Shown here: positions 1-7,702 of the stretch, piece after piece
Numbering within the stretch: the first letter of the stretch is position 1
How the letters are laid out: each line of letters begins with the position of its first letter
From: Glycomyces arizonensis DSM 44726
Lineage (GTDB): Bacteria > Actinomycetota > Actinomycetes > Mycobacteriales > Micromonosporaceae
Direction of reading: 5' to 3'
DNA: 64,000 nt
Assembly (NCBI RefSeq): GCF_000482705.1
Contig: NZ_KI519475.1
Location: 1-64,000, forward strand
The notes under the pieces: model-generated
The model's database searches: none
Seen by the model: the letters and a program-made list of their open reading frames with translations, nothing else
Told to the model about the DNA's origin: nothing
Translations under genes and position numbers: made by a program

Positions 1-475
1 GGTCCTGGCGGGCCGCGATCGAGTCCTGCCCGGGGTAGTTGGTGCCGTCGGCGAACCACAGCTTGAGCGAGTCCGACCCGGTCGCGTCCATGATGTCGAC
101 GCATTCGAGCAGGTGGTCGGTGGCCTTGCGCCTGATGCCGGGATCGGGATGGCAGACGCTGCCGAGCATGTAGTCGTCGTCTTGGAACGTGTTGGAGTTG
201 ATCGTCCCGATCCGCACGCCCAAATCGGCCGCATGAGCCGCCAGGCGCGCGTAGTCCTCGGTCTTGTCCCACGGGATGTGCAGCGCGACCGAGCCCGCCG
301 CGCCGGTGAACCGATGCACCTGCGCCGCATCGGCGAGCTTCTCGTACGGGTCGCGCGGCACGCCCTGCTGCGCGAACACCTTGAACCGCGTCCCCGAATT
401 CCCGAACGCCCACGACGGCAACTCGATGCTCTGACTCGCCAACACCCGCTTCGCATACGAGAGTGCCTCGCTCAT
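1..475 (-). CDS. rhaI: L-rhamnose isomerase (RhaI type), 3' end outside window
   Basis: Converts L-rhamnose to L-rhamnulose in the cytoplasm, the first step of rhamnose catabolism. Translating the minus strand from ATG at 475 gives MSEALSYAKRVLASQSIELP, followed by segments typical of the Streptomyces/Pseudomonas-type TIM-barrel rhamnose isomerase, such as SVALHIPWDK, INSNTFQDDDY and LKLWFADGTNYPGQD. The first 158 residues are present and the rest lies beyond base 1. GAAGGAG sits about 8 bases before the ATG, which decides the start. A promoter and LacI-type operator lie upstream at 617-676. The neighbouring rhamnogalacturonan lyases would supply its substrate. Identity is from recognised motifs. 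Confidence 0.85.
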   Translation of the reverse strand, partial: MSEALSYAKRVLASQSIELPSWAFGNSGTRFKVFAQQGVPRDPYEKLADAAQVHRFTGAAGSVALHIPWDKTEDYARLAAHAADLGVRIGTINSNTFQDDDYMLGSVCHPDPGIRRKATDHLLECVDIMDATGSDSLKLWFADGTNYPGQDSIAARQD

Positions 476-539
476 TGACCGGCTCCTTCGTCATGTGCCG
501 CCGCAAGTTGTTCTTCGGGGCCGGACGCCCCTCGGATGA

Positions 540-551
540 TGAAACGATTCA
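540..551. promoter_or_regulatory. possible second LacI-type operator in the rhaI leader
   Basis: TGAAACGATTCA has TGAA/TTCA arms around a CG-containing centre. It lies 65 bases upstream of the rhaI ATG, within the predicted leader. Apart from this site and the promoter, the 476-834 interval has no gene. Confidence 0.4.
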
Positions 552-616
552 TACCGTTCTGCCTGCAGGTCCGCAGTGAAACTTCGGGGAGGTCCGGACG
601 ACTTCGGTGACACGGC

Positions 617-676
617 GTTTAAATCGTTTTAACATTTGATTTCGCCACGATAGAACGGGCTTTCCAACACTGTCAA
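617..676 (-). promoter_or_regulatory. rhaI promoter with LacI-type operator just downstream of predicted start
   Basis: Reading the minus strand, TTGACA (671-676) and TATCGT (647-652) are separated by 18 bases, a good sigma-A promoter pointing at rhaI. The operator-like GTTAAAACGATTTAAAC (617-633) falls at about +7 to +23. The same core is found at 3480-3495 with the same position relative to its promoter. A central CG with AT-rich arms is typical of LacI-family operators. The regulator is not in the window. Confidence 0.7.
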
Positions 677-834
677 GCCCCGACCCGTAACGTTTCAATG
701 ACGGAGCCCCGCGGGCGAGCGGTCCCCTGAGCCCGCGCGCGGGGGCGCCCGCCCGCCGTGAACATTCGGCGGGCGGACGCCGCGTCGGCGGACCGGTGGG
801 CCGCCGCGCCTCTCACCGCGGCGGCCGCGACCGG

Positions 835-3126
835 TCAGTAGGTGATGTTCGGGGTCTCCGGCTCCTCCATGCCCGCGCCGAGGAAGTAGTCGACGTGGTG
901 GGACTGCATGTAGCCGTGCTCGGTCATGGCGTTCCGGTACGCCGGGTTGTGCGCCAGCGTGTACAGCCGGATGTCGGTCGGGACGTCGGTGGTGAAGATG
1001 ATCAGCTCGTTGTAGTCCGCGTTGGTGTACACGGCCTCCTCGCGCCAGTCGCCGAACAGGTCGCCGACGAGGGTCGGCCCGCCTTGGGCGGCCGTCACCG
1101 CGCCGTAATTCCAGGTGGACTCCAGCCTCGGCAGGCTGTTCGTGGGCGTGGGGTGCTCGGGGTCCCACTGCTCGATCTTGCCGGAGTTGAGCAGCTCCAT
1201 GGTGATGTCGCCGTCCCACCACAGGCCCAGCTGCGGCCACGGCCGCAGGGACGTGTCGGGCTCGGTCAGCTCGTTGGAGGCGGCGTTGTAGAGCCCCGAG
1301 AAGGACCAGACCTCCATGCCCGGGAAGCGCGGGTCGATGTCGCCGGCCATGCCGCGGCCGACGTCGGCGGGCTCGTCCGAGCTGCCGTAGTGCTTCCAGA
1401 GCATCTCGCCGGTCGACGCGTCGTAGTAGTACTCGAGCAGGCCGCTCGGGTTCCGCTGCTGCACGCCGTAGCCCTCCAGGCCCGGACGGCTCGGGTCCAT
1501 GTCGGCGATGTGGTAGCGGTCGCCGTGGACGATGCCCTCGTCTCCCAGCGAGTAGCGCAGCGTGCCGTCGCCGTTGAGCACGAAGCCGATCTCGACGACC
1601 TCGTCCTTGCCGTCGCCGTCGACGTCGATGATGCGGCTGTTGTGCCCGTCGGGGGCGTTCCGGCTCCCGCGCAGCCACTTCCACTGCATGTCGACGTTGT
1701 CGCCGTCGAAGCTCCAGGCGCTCATCATGAGGTTGAAACCGCCGTTGCCGATGCGGTTCTTCATGAAGGCGACCAGGCTGGGGTGGACGCCGTCGAGGTA
1801 GCCGACGCCGAAGCGGGCGGCCAGCGGGCCGTCGTCGATGTAGTCGTCGGGAACGGGCGCCGTGTCCAGCGCCGCGCCGGTCTGCCCGTCGAGGATGGCG
1901 ATGAACTGGTGGTCGTCGTCGGAGTACTCGAAGGTCTCGCCGTCGCCGAAGGTGACGCCGTCGGCGATCCGCAGCGCGACCTCGGCGCGGCCGTCGCCGT
2001 CCAGGTCCTGGACGGTCACGCCGTCGTTGTGGCCGACGTCGATGGTGGCCGAGCCGGGCTCGATGTTGTCCTGGTTGGTGCTGTTGTGCCCGAGGTCGGC
2101 CTCCCAGAGGAACTCGCCCTCGTTCGTGTAGGCCTCGATCGACTGCGGAGAGGTCTGCCGGTCGACCACGTAGTCGTAATCGCCGTCGCCGTCGAGGTCG
2201 CCGACCCAGGCGAACTTGACCGCCCCGCCGTCGCGCATCGGGATGCGGACCACCGGCTCCTCGGCGTGGTTCGCCGACAGCTCGAACGGCTCGCTCGGCT
2301 CCTGCTCCGCACCGTCGATCACGGCCGCGACCCGGTAGCGGTTGGACCGCGAGAGGTCGGCGTCGTCGTCGACGAAGTCGGTGCCGCCGGTCAAGGCGCC
2401 GCCGTTGAGCTTGGTCCAGGAGCCGCCGTCGGTGGAGCGGTAGACGTTGAAGCCGATGCCGTCGGGGTCGAGCCCGAGCAGGCGCCAGCTGACCAGGACG
2501 TCGGTGTCGCTGGACCGCACGGCGACGACGCCGCGGCCGAGGTCCTCCATCTGCCGCTCGCCGTCCGGCGGCTGCTGCGAGTCGTCGCCGCCGTCGACCT
2601 CGACGAGGCGCCACTGCTGGTTGTCCCCGCCGGTGTCGTCGTACTGCGAGACGCGGGCGCCGTCGGCGGTGGACCGCTCCCAGACGTCGAGGGCCTTGCC
2701 GCTGTTGCGGTTGATGAGCTTGACGTAGCCGCTGTCGGTGTCGACGACCTGGAACTGCTGGTTGGCGCCGCCGTTGTCGGTCCACTGCACGAGGTCGGCG
2801 CCGTTGTCGGTGGACGCCTCGTAGACGTCGATGACCTTGCCGCTGTGCCGGGCCTGGATGCGGTAGTAGCCGTCGCCGGAGTCGAGGAACCGGAACTGCT
2901 GGTTGGTGCTGTCGTTGTCGGTCCACTGCACGATGGCGGCGCCGTTGTCGGTGGACCCCTGGTCGACGTCGAGGACCTTGCCGCTGTGCCGGGAGACGAT
3001 CTGGTACCAGGCGCTCGTGTCGATGGCGGCCGCCTGCGCGGCCGAGGTGCTGACGGCGAAGGCCGCCGCGGCGGTTATGAGACCGATGACGGCCGCGACG
3101 ACCGGCAGTCTCGTAAACGTTTTCAC
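835..3126 (-). CDS. secreted rhamnogalacturonan lyase (PL11) with N-terminal ricin-type lectin domain
   Basis: A 763-residue exported enzyme expected to cleave the rhamnose-galacturonate backbone of rhamnogalacturonan I by beta-elimination. Residues 1-33 are a signal peptide ending in AQA. Residues about 35-180 hold three ricin-B/CBM13 repeats, visible as recurring HSGKVLDV and NQQF/NQQW motifs. From about residue 195 the sequence matches the PL11 fold: EDLGRGVVAVR, NVYRSTDGG, then repeated Asp-rich DLDGDGDYD/DVDGDGKDE calcium-binding-like turns of a beta-propeller. The start ATG precedes the basic n-region MKTFTRLP. It sits beside rhaI and a second lyase, and a LacI-type operator (3159-3172) lies 33 bases upstream. 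The domain family is confident; exact specificity is inferred. Confidence 0.88.
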   Translation of the reverse strand: MKTFTRLPVVAAVIGLITAAAAFAVSTSAAQAAAIDTSAWYQIVSRHSGKVLDVDQGSTDNGAAIVQWTDNDSTNQQFRFLDSGDGYYRIQARHSGKVIDVYEASTDNGADLVQWTDNGGANQQFQVVDTDSGYVKLINRNSGKALDVWERSTADGARVSQYDDTGGDNQQWRLVEVDGGDDSQQPPDGERQMEDLGRGVVAVRSSDTDVLVSWRLLGLDPDGIGFNVYRSTDGGSWTKLNGGALTGGTDFVDDDADLSRSNRYRVAAVIDGAEQEPSEPFELSANHAEEPVVRIPMRDGGAVKFAWVGDLDGDGDYDYVVDRQTSPQSIEAYTNEGEFLWEADLGHNSTNQDNIEPGSATIDVGHNDGVTVQDLDGDGRAEVALRIADGVTFGDGETFEYSDDDHQFIAILDGQTGAALDTAPVPDDYIDDGPLAARFGVGYLDGVHPSLVAFMKNRIGNGGFNLMMSAWSFDGDNVDMQWKWLRGSRNAPDGHNSRIIDVDGDGKDEVVEIGFVLNGDGTLRYSLGDEGIVHGDRYHIADMDPSRPGLEGYGVQQRNPSGLLEYYYDASTGEMLWKHYGSSDEPADVGRGMAGDIDPRFPGMEVWSFSGLYNAASNELTEPDTSLRPWPQLGLWWDGDITMELLNSGKIEQWDPEHPTPTNSLPRLESTWNYGAVTAAQGGPTLVGDLFGDWREEAVYTNADYNELIIFTTDVPTDIRLYTLAHNPAYRNAMTEHGYMQSHHVDYFLGAGMEEPETPNITY

Positions 3127-3158
3127 TGTTGCTCCAAAGATGCCTGCTGAAGATGTGG

Positions 3159-3172
3159 TTTGAAACGTTCAA
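3159..3172. promoter_or_regulatory. LacI-type operator upstream of the PL11 lyase
   Basis: TTTGAAACGTTCAA contains TTGAA and TTCAA arms around ACG. It lies between the AT-rich promoter region (about 3255-3290) and the lyase start at 3126. It differs from the 617 and 3480 operators, so it may bind a different LacI-type protein or the same one more weakly. Confidence 0.5.
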
Positions 3173-3437
3173 GCCCGTTTCCGTCCACCGCGCTTGCTCG
3201 CGGCGGGCACCGGGCCTGTCGGCGCCCTCGCGTTCGAACACGACAGGGCGCATCGTTCCACATATACAAACATAGATGAATGTAGATTGCAAGGGTGGAC
3301 TTCACCTGCGGATATGAGTCATATGCCGTTGTATTCGAGGTAGATGAAGGCGGTGCGCGCACCTCTGGGCCGGTGTGTCGGCGCATGCGGCCGTCCGTTC
3401 GTGAGCGGAGTGGGCGGGCTCGAATCTCCGCCATCTG

Positions 3438-3495
3438 TTGACTACCGATCGATGCGTGGCTATATTGAATCCTCGAGAAGTTAAAACGATTTAAC
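3438..3495 (+). promoter_or_regulatory. promoter plus LacI-type operator for the PL26-like lyase
   Basis: TTGACT (3438-3443) and TATATT (3461-3466) are exactly 17 bases apart. The operator GTTAAAACGATTTAAC (3480-3495) begins about 7 bases after the predicted transcription start, where a bound repressor would block initiation or early elongation. It shares 15 identical bases with the rhaI operator. Confidence 0.75.
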
Positions 3496-3524
3496 CGGCC
3501 TGAGCCGGAACCCCTGGAGGAATC

Positions 3525-6308
3525 ATGTCCGACCCTTCACCGGAACTCCAATCCCTTCCCTCCGTTGACGAACCGAAGGGCGGCTTCAGCCGCCGCAGCG
3601 TCCTCGCCACCGGCGCGGGCGTCGCCGCGGCCGCGGCCCTCATCGACGCCGCCCCCGCGCACGCCCAAGGCACCGGCGGCACCGGCGCCGCCCCCGAGTC
3701 GGTCGACCTCGTCTGGCTGGAGGGCGCCCCGCCCGAATCCCCCGGATCGACCTGGGGCGTCCCCTGGGGACAGGGCACGTTCCCCGGCGACCAGCAGTTC
3801 AAGATGGTCGACGACTCGGGAGCCACGGTCCCGCTCCAGACCTGGCCGCTCGCCTACTGGCCCGACGGCTCGCTGAAGTGGACCGGCCACGCCATCGGGC
3901 CGGCCGCGAAGGCCGAGACCCTCACCCTCTCGGCCGGAGAGCCCACCGCCCCGGCGTTCCCGGTCACCGTCTCCGAGGCCGGTCAGCACATCGACGTCGA
4001 CACCGGCGTCATCACCGCCCGCATCAACAAAAAGGGCACCGACCTCATCAAGCACATCAAGCGCGGGAACCGCACGATCGTCAAGCACGGGCACCTGGTC
4101 AACATCACCCAGGACGAGGCCCCCGACCCCGAGACCGGCTCGGTCAGCCGCGACCGCTACGAGAGCAAGATCGACGACGTCGCCGTCGAGCAGGACGGGC
4201 CCGTGCGCGCCGTGATCCGCGTCGAAGGCCACCACCGCAAGACCAAGGGCCGCGACAAGTCCTGGCTGCCGTTCACCGTCCGCCTGTACTTCTACTCCGG
4301 CGGCGAGTCCTTCCGCATGGTCCACACCTTCATCTACGACTCCGACGGCTCGAACGCGTTCATCGCCGGGCTCGGGGTGCGCTTCAAGGTGTGCCTGACC
4401 GACGAGCTGTACGACCGGCACGTCCGCTTCGTCGGCGACGGCCACGGCCAGCTCACCGAGGCCGTCAAGGGCATCACCGGCCTGCGGCGCGACCCCGGCC
4501 AGGCCGTGCGCGAGGCCCAGCTCGCCGGTCGGGCGCTACCGGACCCCGCCACCTGGGACCAGCGCGTCACCACCCGCCTGCACTGGATCCCCAACTGGGG
4601 CGACTACTCGCTCACCCACCTCAACTCGGAGGGCTTCGCGATCAAGAAGCGCACCAAGGAGGGCCACGCGTGGGTTCCGGTCGACCAGGGCCACCGCGCC
4701 TCCGGCTTCGGCTACGTCGGCGGCCCCTCGGGCGGCTTCGGCTTCGGCATGAAGGACTTCTGGCAGCGGCATCCCACCGGGCTCGACATCCGAGGCGCCC
4801 ACACCGACGAGGCAACGGTGACGGTGTGGATGTGGTCCCCTGAGGCCCAGCCGATGGACACCCGCTTCTACCACGACGGCATGGGCGAGGACACCTACGA
4901 GAAGCAGCTCGACGCCCTTGAGATCACCTATGAGGACTACGAGCCCGGCTTCGGCACCCCCAGCGGGATCGCCCGCACCACCGAGCTCCAGTTCTGGGTC
5001 ACCGACGCCACGCCCGACCGCGAGCGCCTGGGGTACATGGCCGACGTCGTCCGCGCCCAACCGCAGGTGATCGCGCCCGCCGCGCACATGAGCGCCGCCG
5101 GTGCCTTCGGGGGGCTCTTCGGACCCGTCGACCGCTCGACCCCGGTCAAGTCCGACGTCGAGGACATGATCGACTTCCTGTTCGAGCACTACCGCACCGA
5201 GCAGGAGCAGCGCCACTGGTACGGCTTCTGGGACTTCGGCGACGTCATGCACTCCAAGGACCGCGACCGCAGGATCTGGCGCTACGACGTCGGCGGCTAC
5301 GCCTGGGACAACTCCGAGATCTCCTCCGACCAGATGTTCTGGATGGCCTACCTCCACACCAACCGGGCCGACATGTTCCGCTTCGCCGAGGCCATGACCC
5401 GCAAGACCAGCGAGGTCAACTGCTACCAGATCGGCGAATGGGCGGGGCTGGGCACCCGCCACGGCGTCCAGCACTGGGGCGACTCGTCCAAGCAGGTCCG
5501 CGTCTCCAACGCGAACTACCGGCGCTACTTCTACTACCTCACCGCCGACGAGCGCACCGGCGACCTCCTCCACATGCTCTCGGGCAGCGAGGAGACCGCC
5601 CTCATCCTCGACACCGGGCGCAAGATCCGCGACCCCGAGGACCCGTGGGTGCCCGACCGCAACGCCATCGAGATCGGCTTCGGCACCAGCTGGGCCGCCC
5701 TGGTGGCCGCGTGGCTCACCGAATGGGAGCGCCGCGGCCCCGACTGGGAGTTCTGCCGCGACAAGGTCCTGGGCACCATGGAGACCATCGCCGCCCAGCC
5801 CAACGGCTTCGCCCAGGGCTCGGCGCTGTACGACATGGACACCGGCAGGTACGCCATCGCCGAGGAACCCGTCGTCGAGCGCTCGAACCTCGCCAACTCC
5901 TTCGGCCGGATCGAGATCTGCGCCGAGCTCATCCAGCAGATCGACATGCCCGCGTTCGAGGAGGACTGGCTCAAGTACTCCCGCTTCTACACCGCGGGCC
6001 GCGACGCGCAGGAAGAGGAGTACGGCGGCCGCTTCGGCGACCTGTTCCTGCCCTCCTACGCCCGCGCCAACGCCTTCGTCTACGCCCGCAGCGGCGACGA
6101 GGAGCAGGCCGAGCACGCCTGGTACATGTTCCGCGACTCCGGGGACTCCCCGAGCTACGCGCACGGGCCGCGGGAGACCGAGACCGTGGAGGAGACGCTG
6201 AACACCACCGAGTGGTGGCCGGACGGCGGCACGAACGACATATCCCAATACGGCCTGGCCGCGATCCAGATCCTGCACCTCGCCCGCGACTTCGCTCCTG
6301 AGGAATGA
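3525..6308 (+). CDS. Tat-exported exo-rhamnogalacturonan lyase family protein (PL26/PcRGLX-like)
   Basis: A 927-residue protein. Residues about 20-48 form a twin-arginine signal (FSRRSVLATG, then an alanine-rich segment ending AHAQ), so it is probably exported folded. The mature N-terminus (VDLVWLEGAPPESPGSTWGV, PLQTWPLAYWPDGSLKWTGH) matches the first domain of the PcRGLX/YetA-like family, whose fungal member is an exo-rhamnogalacturonan lyase of PL26. The following beta-sandwich and helical segments (residues about 500-900, many Trp/Tyr) fit an alpha/alpha-barrel catalytic domain. GGAGG lies 5 bases before the ATG. It shares an operator with rhaI, which supports a role in releasing unsaturated galacturonyl-rhamnose. 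Substrate is inferred from family and context. Confidence 0.82.
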   Translation: MSDPSPELQSLPSVDEPKGGFSRRSVLATGAGVAAAAALIDAAPAHAQGTGGTGAAPESVDLVWLEGAPPESPGSTWGVPWGQGTFPGDQQFKMVDDSGATVPLQTWPLAYWPDGSLKWTGHAIGPAAKAETLTLSAGEPTAPAFPVTVSEAGQHIDVDTGVITARINKKGTDLIKHIKRGNRTIVKHGHLVNITQDEAPDPETGSVSRDRYESKIDDVAVEQDGPVRAVIRVEGHHRKTKGRDKSWLPFTVRLYFYSGGESFRMVHTFIYDSDGSNAFIAGLGVRFKVCLTDELYDRHVRFVGDGHGQLTEAVKGITGLRRDPGQAVREAQLAGRALPDPATWDQRVTTRLHWIPNWGDYSLTHLNSEGFAIKKRTKEGHAWVPVDQGHRASGFGYVGGPSGGFGFGMKDFWQRHPTGLDIRGAHTDEATVTVWMWSPEAQPMDTRFYHDGMGEDTYEKQLDALEITYEDYEPGFGTPSGIARTTELQFWVTDATPDRERLGYMADVVRAQPQVIAPAAHMSAAGAFGGLFGPVDRSTPVKSDVEDMIDFLFEHYRTEQEQRHWYGFWDFGDVMHSKDRDRRIWRYDVGGYAWDNSEISSDQMFWMAYLHTNRADMFRFAEAMTRKTSEVNCYQIGEWAGLGTRHGVQHWGDSSKQVRVSNANYRRYFYYLTADERTGDLLHMLSGSEETALILDTGRKIRDPEDPWVPDRNAIEIGFGTSWAALVAAWLTEWERRGPDWEFCRDKVLGTMETIAAQPNGFAQGSALYDMDTGRYAIAEEPVVERSNLANSFGRIEICAELIQQIDMPAFEEDWLKYSRFYTAGRDAQEEEYGGRFGDLFLPSYARANAFVYARSGDEEQAEHAWYMFRDSGDSPSYAHGPRETETVEETLNTTEWWPDGGTNDISQYGLAAIQILHLARDFAPEE

Positions 6309-7530
6309 AATGAGCCGCCGGCCGGCGGGGCGGGAGCAGAGGGGCCCGTCCCGCCGGCCGGCGGCGCTTCGCCATGGATAAGAGGAGTTCCTCGTATATG
6401 GCGATGAGGCGGTCCAGGACCACGGCGGGGGAGAAGACCGACTCGTAGCGGGCTCTGGCGTTCGCCGCGTACGACGGGTCCTTCGCCACCGTCTCCAGGG
6501 CCCTCGCCAGGGCCTCCGGCGTCGGCTCCACCGACACCCCCGCCGGAGCGGCGGTGTCGGCGCCCGCGATGAACGGGGCGCCGCCCATGCGGGTGGCGAC
6601 GACCGCCCTGCCGCTCGCGAGCGCCTCGATCCCGCTGGTCGGCAGGATGTCCTGCCAGATCGAGGGGATCACCGCCGCCGCCGAATCGGCCAAGGCCGCC
6701 CGCATGCCCTCGGCGTCGAGCTGCCCCAGGTACTCCACGCCGTTCCTCCCGCCGGCCGCCTCCACGAGCGGGCGCAGCGGGCCGTCGCCCGCGATGCGGA
6801 GCCTCCCGTCCGGCAGATCGGCCCGCTCCCAGGCCTCCAGGAGCAGCTCCACGCCCTTCTCCGGCACCAGCCGCGCCCCGAACAGGAAGCCCTCGCCGAG
6901 CGGGACCTCGCCGGGGTCGGCGATCGCGTTCGGCTTCACCCGGATCCGCTCGTCGTCGATGCCCATGCCCCGCAGGAACTGCGCGATCGCGTCGGTCAGG
7001 GCCACATAGCGGTCCACCGTCCTCCACGTGCCCCGGTGGACGCCGAGCGCCACGGCCATGATCGCGCTCTGCGGGCGCGAGCCCCGGTAGCAGGCGTGCA
7101 GCACACCCGGCGCGTTCCAGCGCTTCCCGTGGCAGTCGCGGCAGTCGTGCCCGTCGCGGAAGTACAGCCCGTTGACGCAGTCGTGCCGGTAGTTGTGGAC
7201 CGTCTGCACCACCTTCACCCCCGCCCGGTGCGCCGTCGTCACCACGGACGGCGACAGCAGGGGATAGGGATTGTGGAGGTGCAGGATGTCCGGCCGCTCG
7301 CGCTCCAGCAGCGCGGCCAGTTCCCGCTGCGTGCCCGCCGCGTGCACCGGGGAGAGGGCGAGCGCCGCCTTCTCAAGCGGCGCAAGCTCACTGATCTCAT
7401 CGGACGAGCGCAGGAACGGCACCACGTCCACACCGGCGTCCCGCAGCGCCCCGATCTCGTAGTCCACGATCACGTTCTCGCCCGACGGCTGGGCCGATGA
7501 GTAGCGGTTGTGGGCGATGACGATTCTCAC
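5971..7530 (-). CDS. GT4-type glycosyltransferase with an abnormal C-terminal read-through
   Basis: A 519-residue frame starting at GTG 7530, with GGAGG a few bases upstream. The first ~385 residues are a GT-B glycosyltransferase: RIVIAHNRYSSAQPSGEN at the N-terminus, LHLHNPYPLLSP and VQTVHNYRHDCVNG in the acceptor domain, then FGARLVPEKGVELLLEAWE and IPSIWQDILPTSGIEALASG in the nucleotide-sugar domain. Family members usually end near the present YEELLL motif (about base 6380). Here the frame continues about 130 codons through a terminator-like hairpin and 338 bases antisense to the upstream lyase gene, and that tail is Arg/Pro-rich without recognisable domains. A small indel removing the native stop is the simplest explanation. 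It is divergent from the polysaccharide genes at 7703, so probably builds a surface glycan. Confidence 0.8.
   Translation of the reverse strand: MRIVIAHNRYSSAQPSGENVIVDYEIGALRDAGVDVVPFLRSSDEISELAPLEKAALALSPVHAAGTQRELAALLERERPDILHLHNPYPLLSPSVVTTAHRAGVKVVQTVHNYRHDCVNGLYFRDGHDCRDCHGKRWNAPGVLHACYRGSRPQSAIMAVALGVHRGTWRTVDRYVALTDAIAQFLRGMGIDDERIRVKPNAIADPGEVPLGEGFLFGARLVPEKGVELLLEAWERADLPDGRLRIAGDGPLRPLVEAAGGRNGVEYLGQLDAEGMRAALADSAAAVIPSIWQDILPTSGIEALASGRAVVATRMGGAPFIAGADTAAPAGVSVEPTPEALARALETVAKDPSYAANARARYESVFSPAVVLDRLIAIYEELLLSMAKRRRPAGRAPLLPPRRPAAHFIPQERSRGRGAGSGSRPGRIGICRSCRRPATTRWCSASPPRSRSPAARARSSGSPRSRGTCTRRARPAPRRRCGRRRRRWRGRRRAGTGRRSGRRTPLPARRGPRCRSGST
6314..6365. terminator. bidirectional hairpin between convergent genes
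   Basis: A 21-base stem with one G-T pair and a 10-base A/G-rich loop follows the lyase stop codon. It would end transcripts from both sides. The glycosyltransferase reading frame on the other strand nevertheless runs straight through it. Confidence 0.7.
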
Positions 7531-7702
7531 AGGTCCTCCGGGTGGCGCGCACGGCTTTCCGATCGGCCGAAGATACCTCAGCCTGCGAATAGGTGTAGGT
7601 TGTCGGTACCGTGTCGGCGGGCCCCCCGGTAGAGGTCGACGGCTTCGATCTCCCCCGCGGACACTCACCTCCACCGTAAGCTGACGACCGCAGGGATGTG
7701 CA

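Noticed and set aside
3107-3122. AAAACGTTTAC at the PL11 start as another LacI operator
   Set aside because: It encodes the Lys-Thr-Phe of the signal peptide and lacks paired arms like the other sites.
695-3292. 865-residue frame on the minus strand and 784-residue frame on the plus strand across the PL11 gene
   Set aside because: Arg/Val-rich translations with no domains; shadows of the PL11 frame, which has a signal peptide and clear family motifs.
4536-6278. 580-residue minus-strand frame opposite the PL26-like lyase
   Set aside because: Composition follows the opposite strand's codon bias; no recognisable motif.
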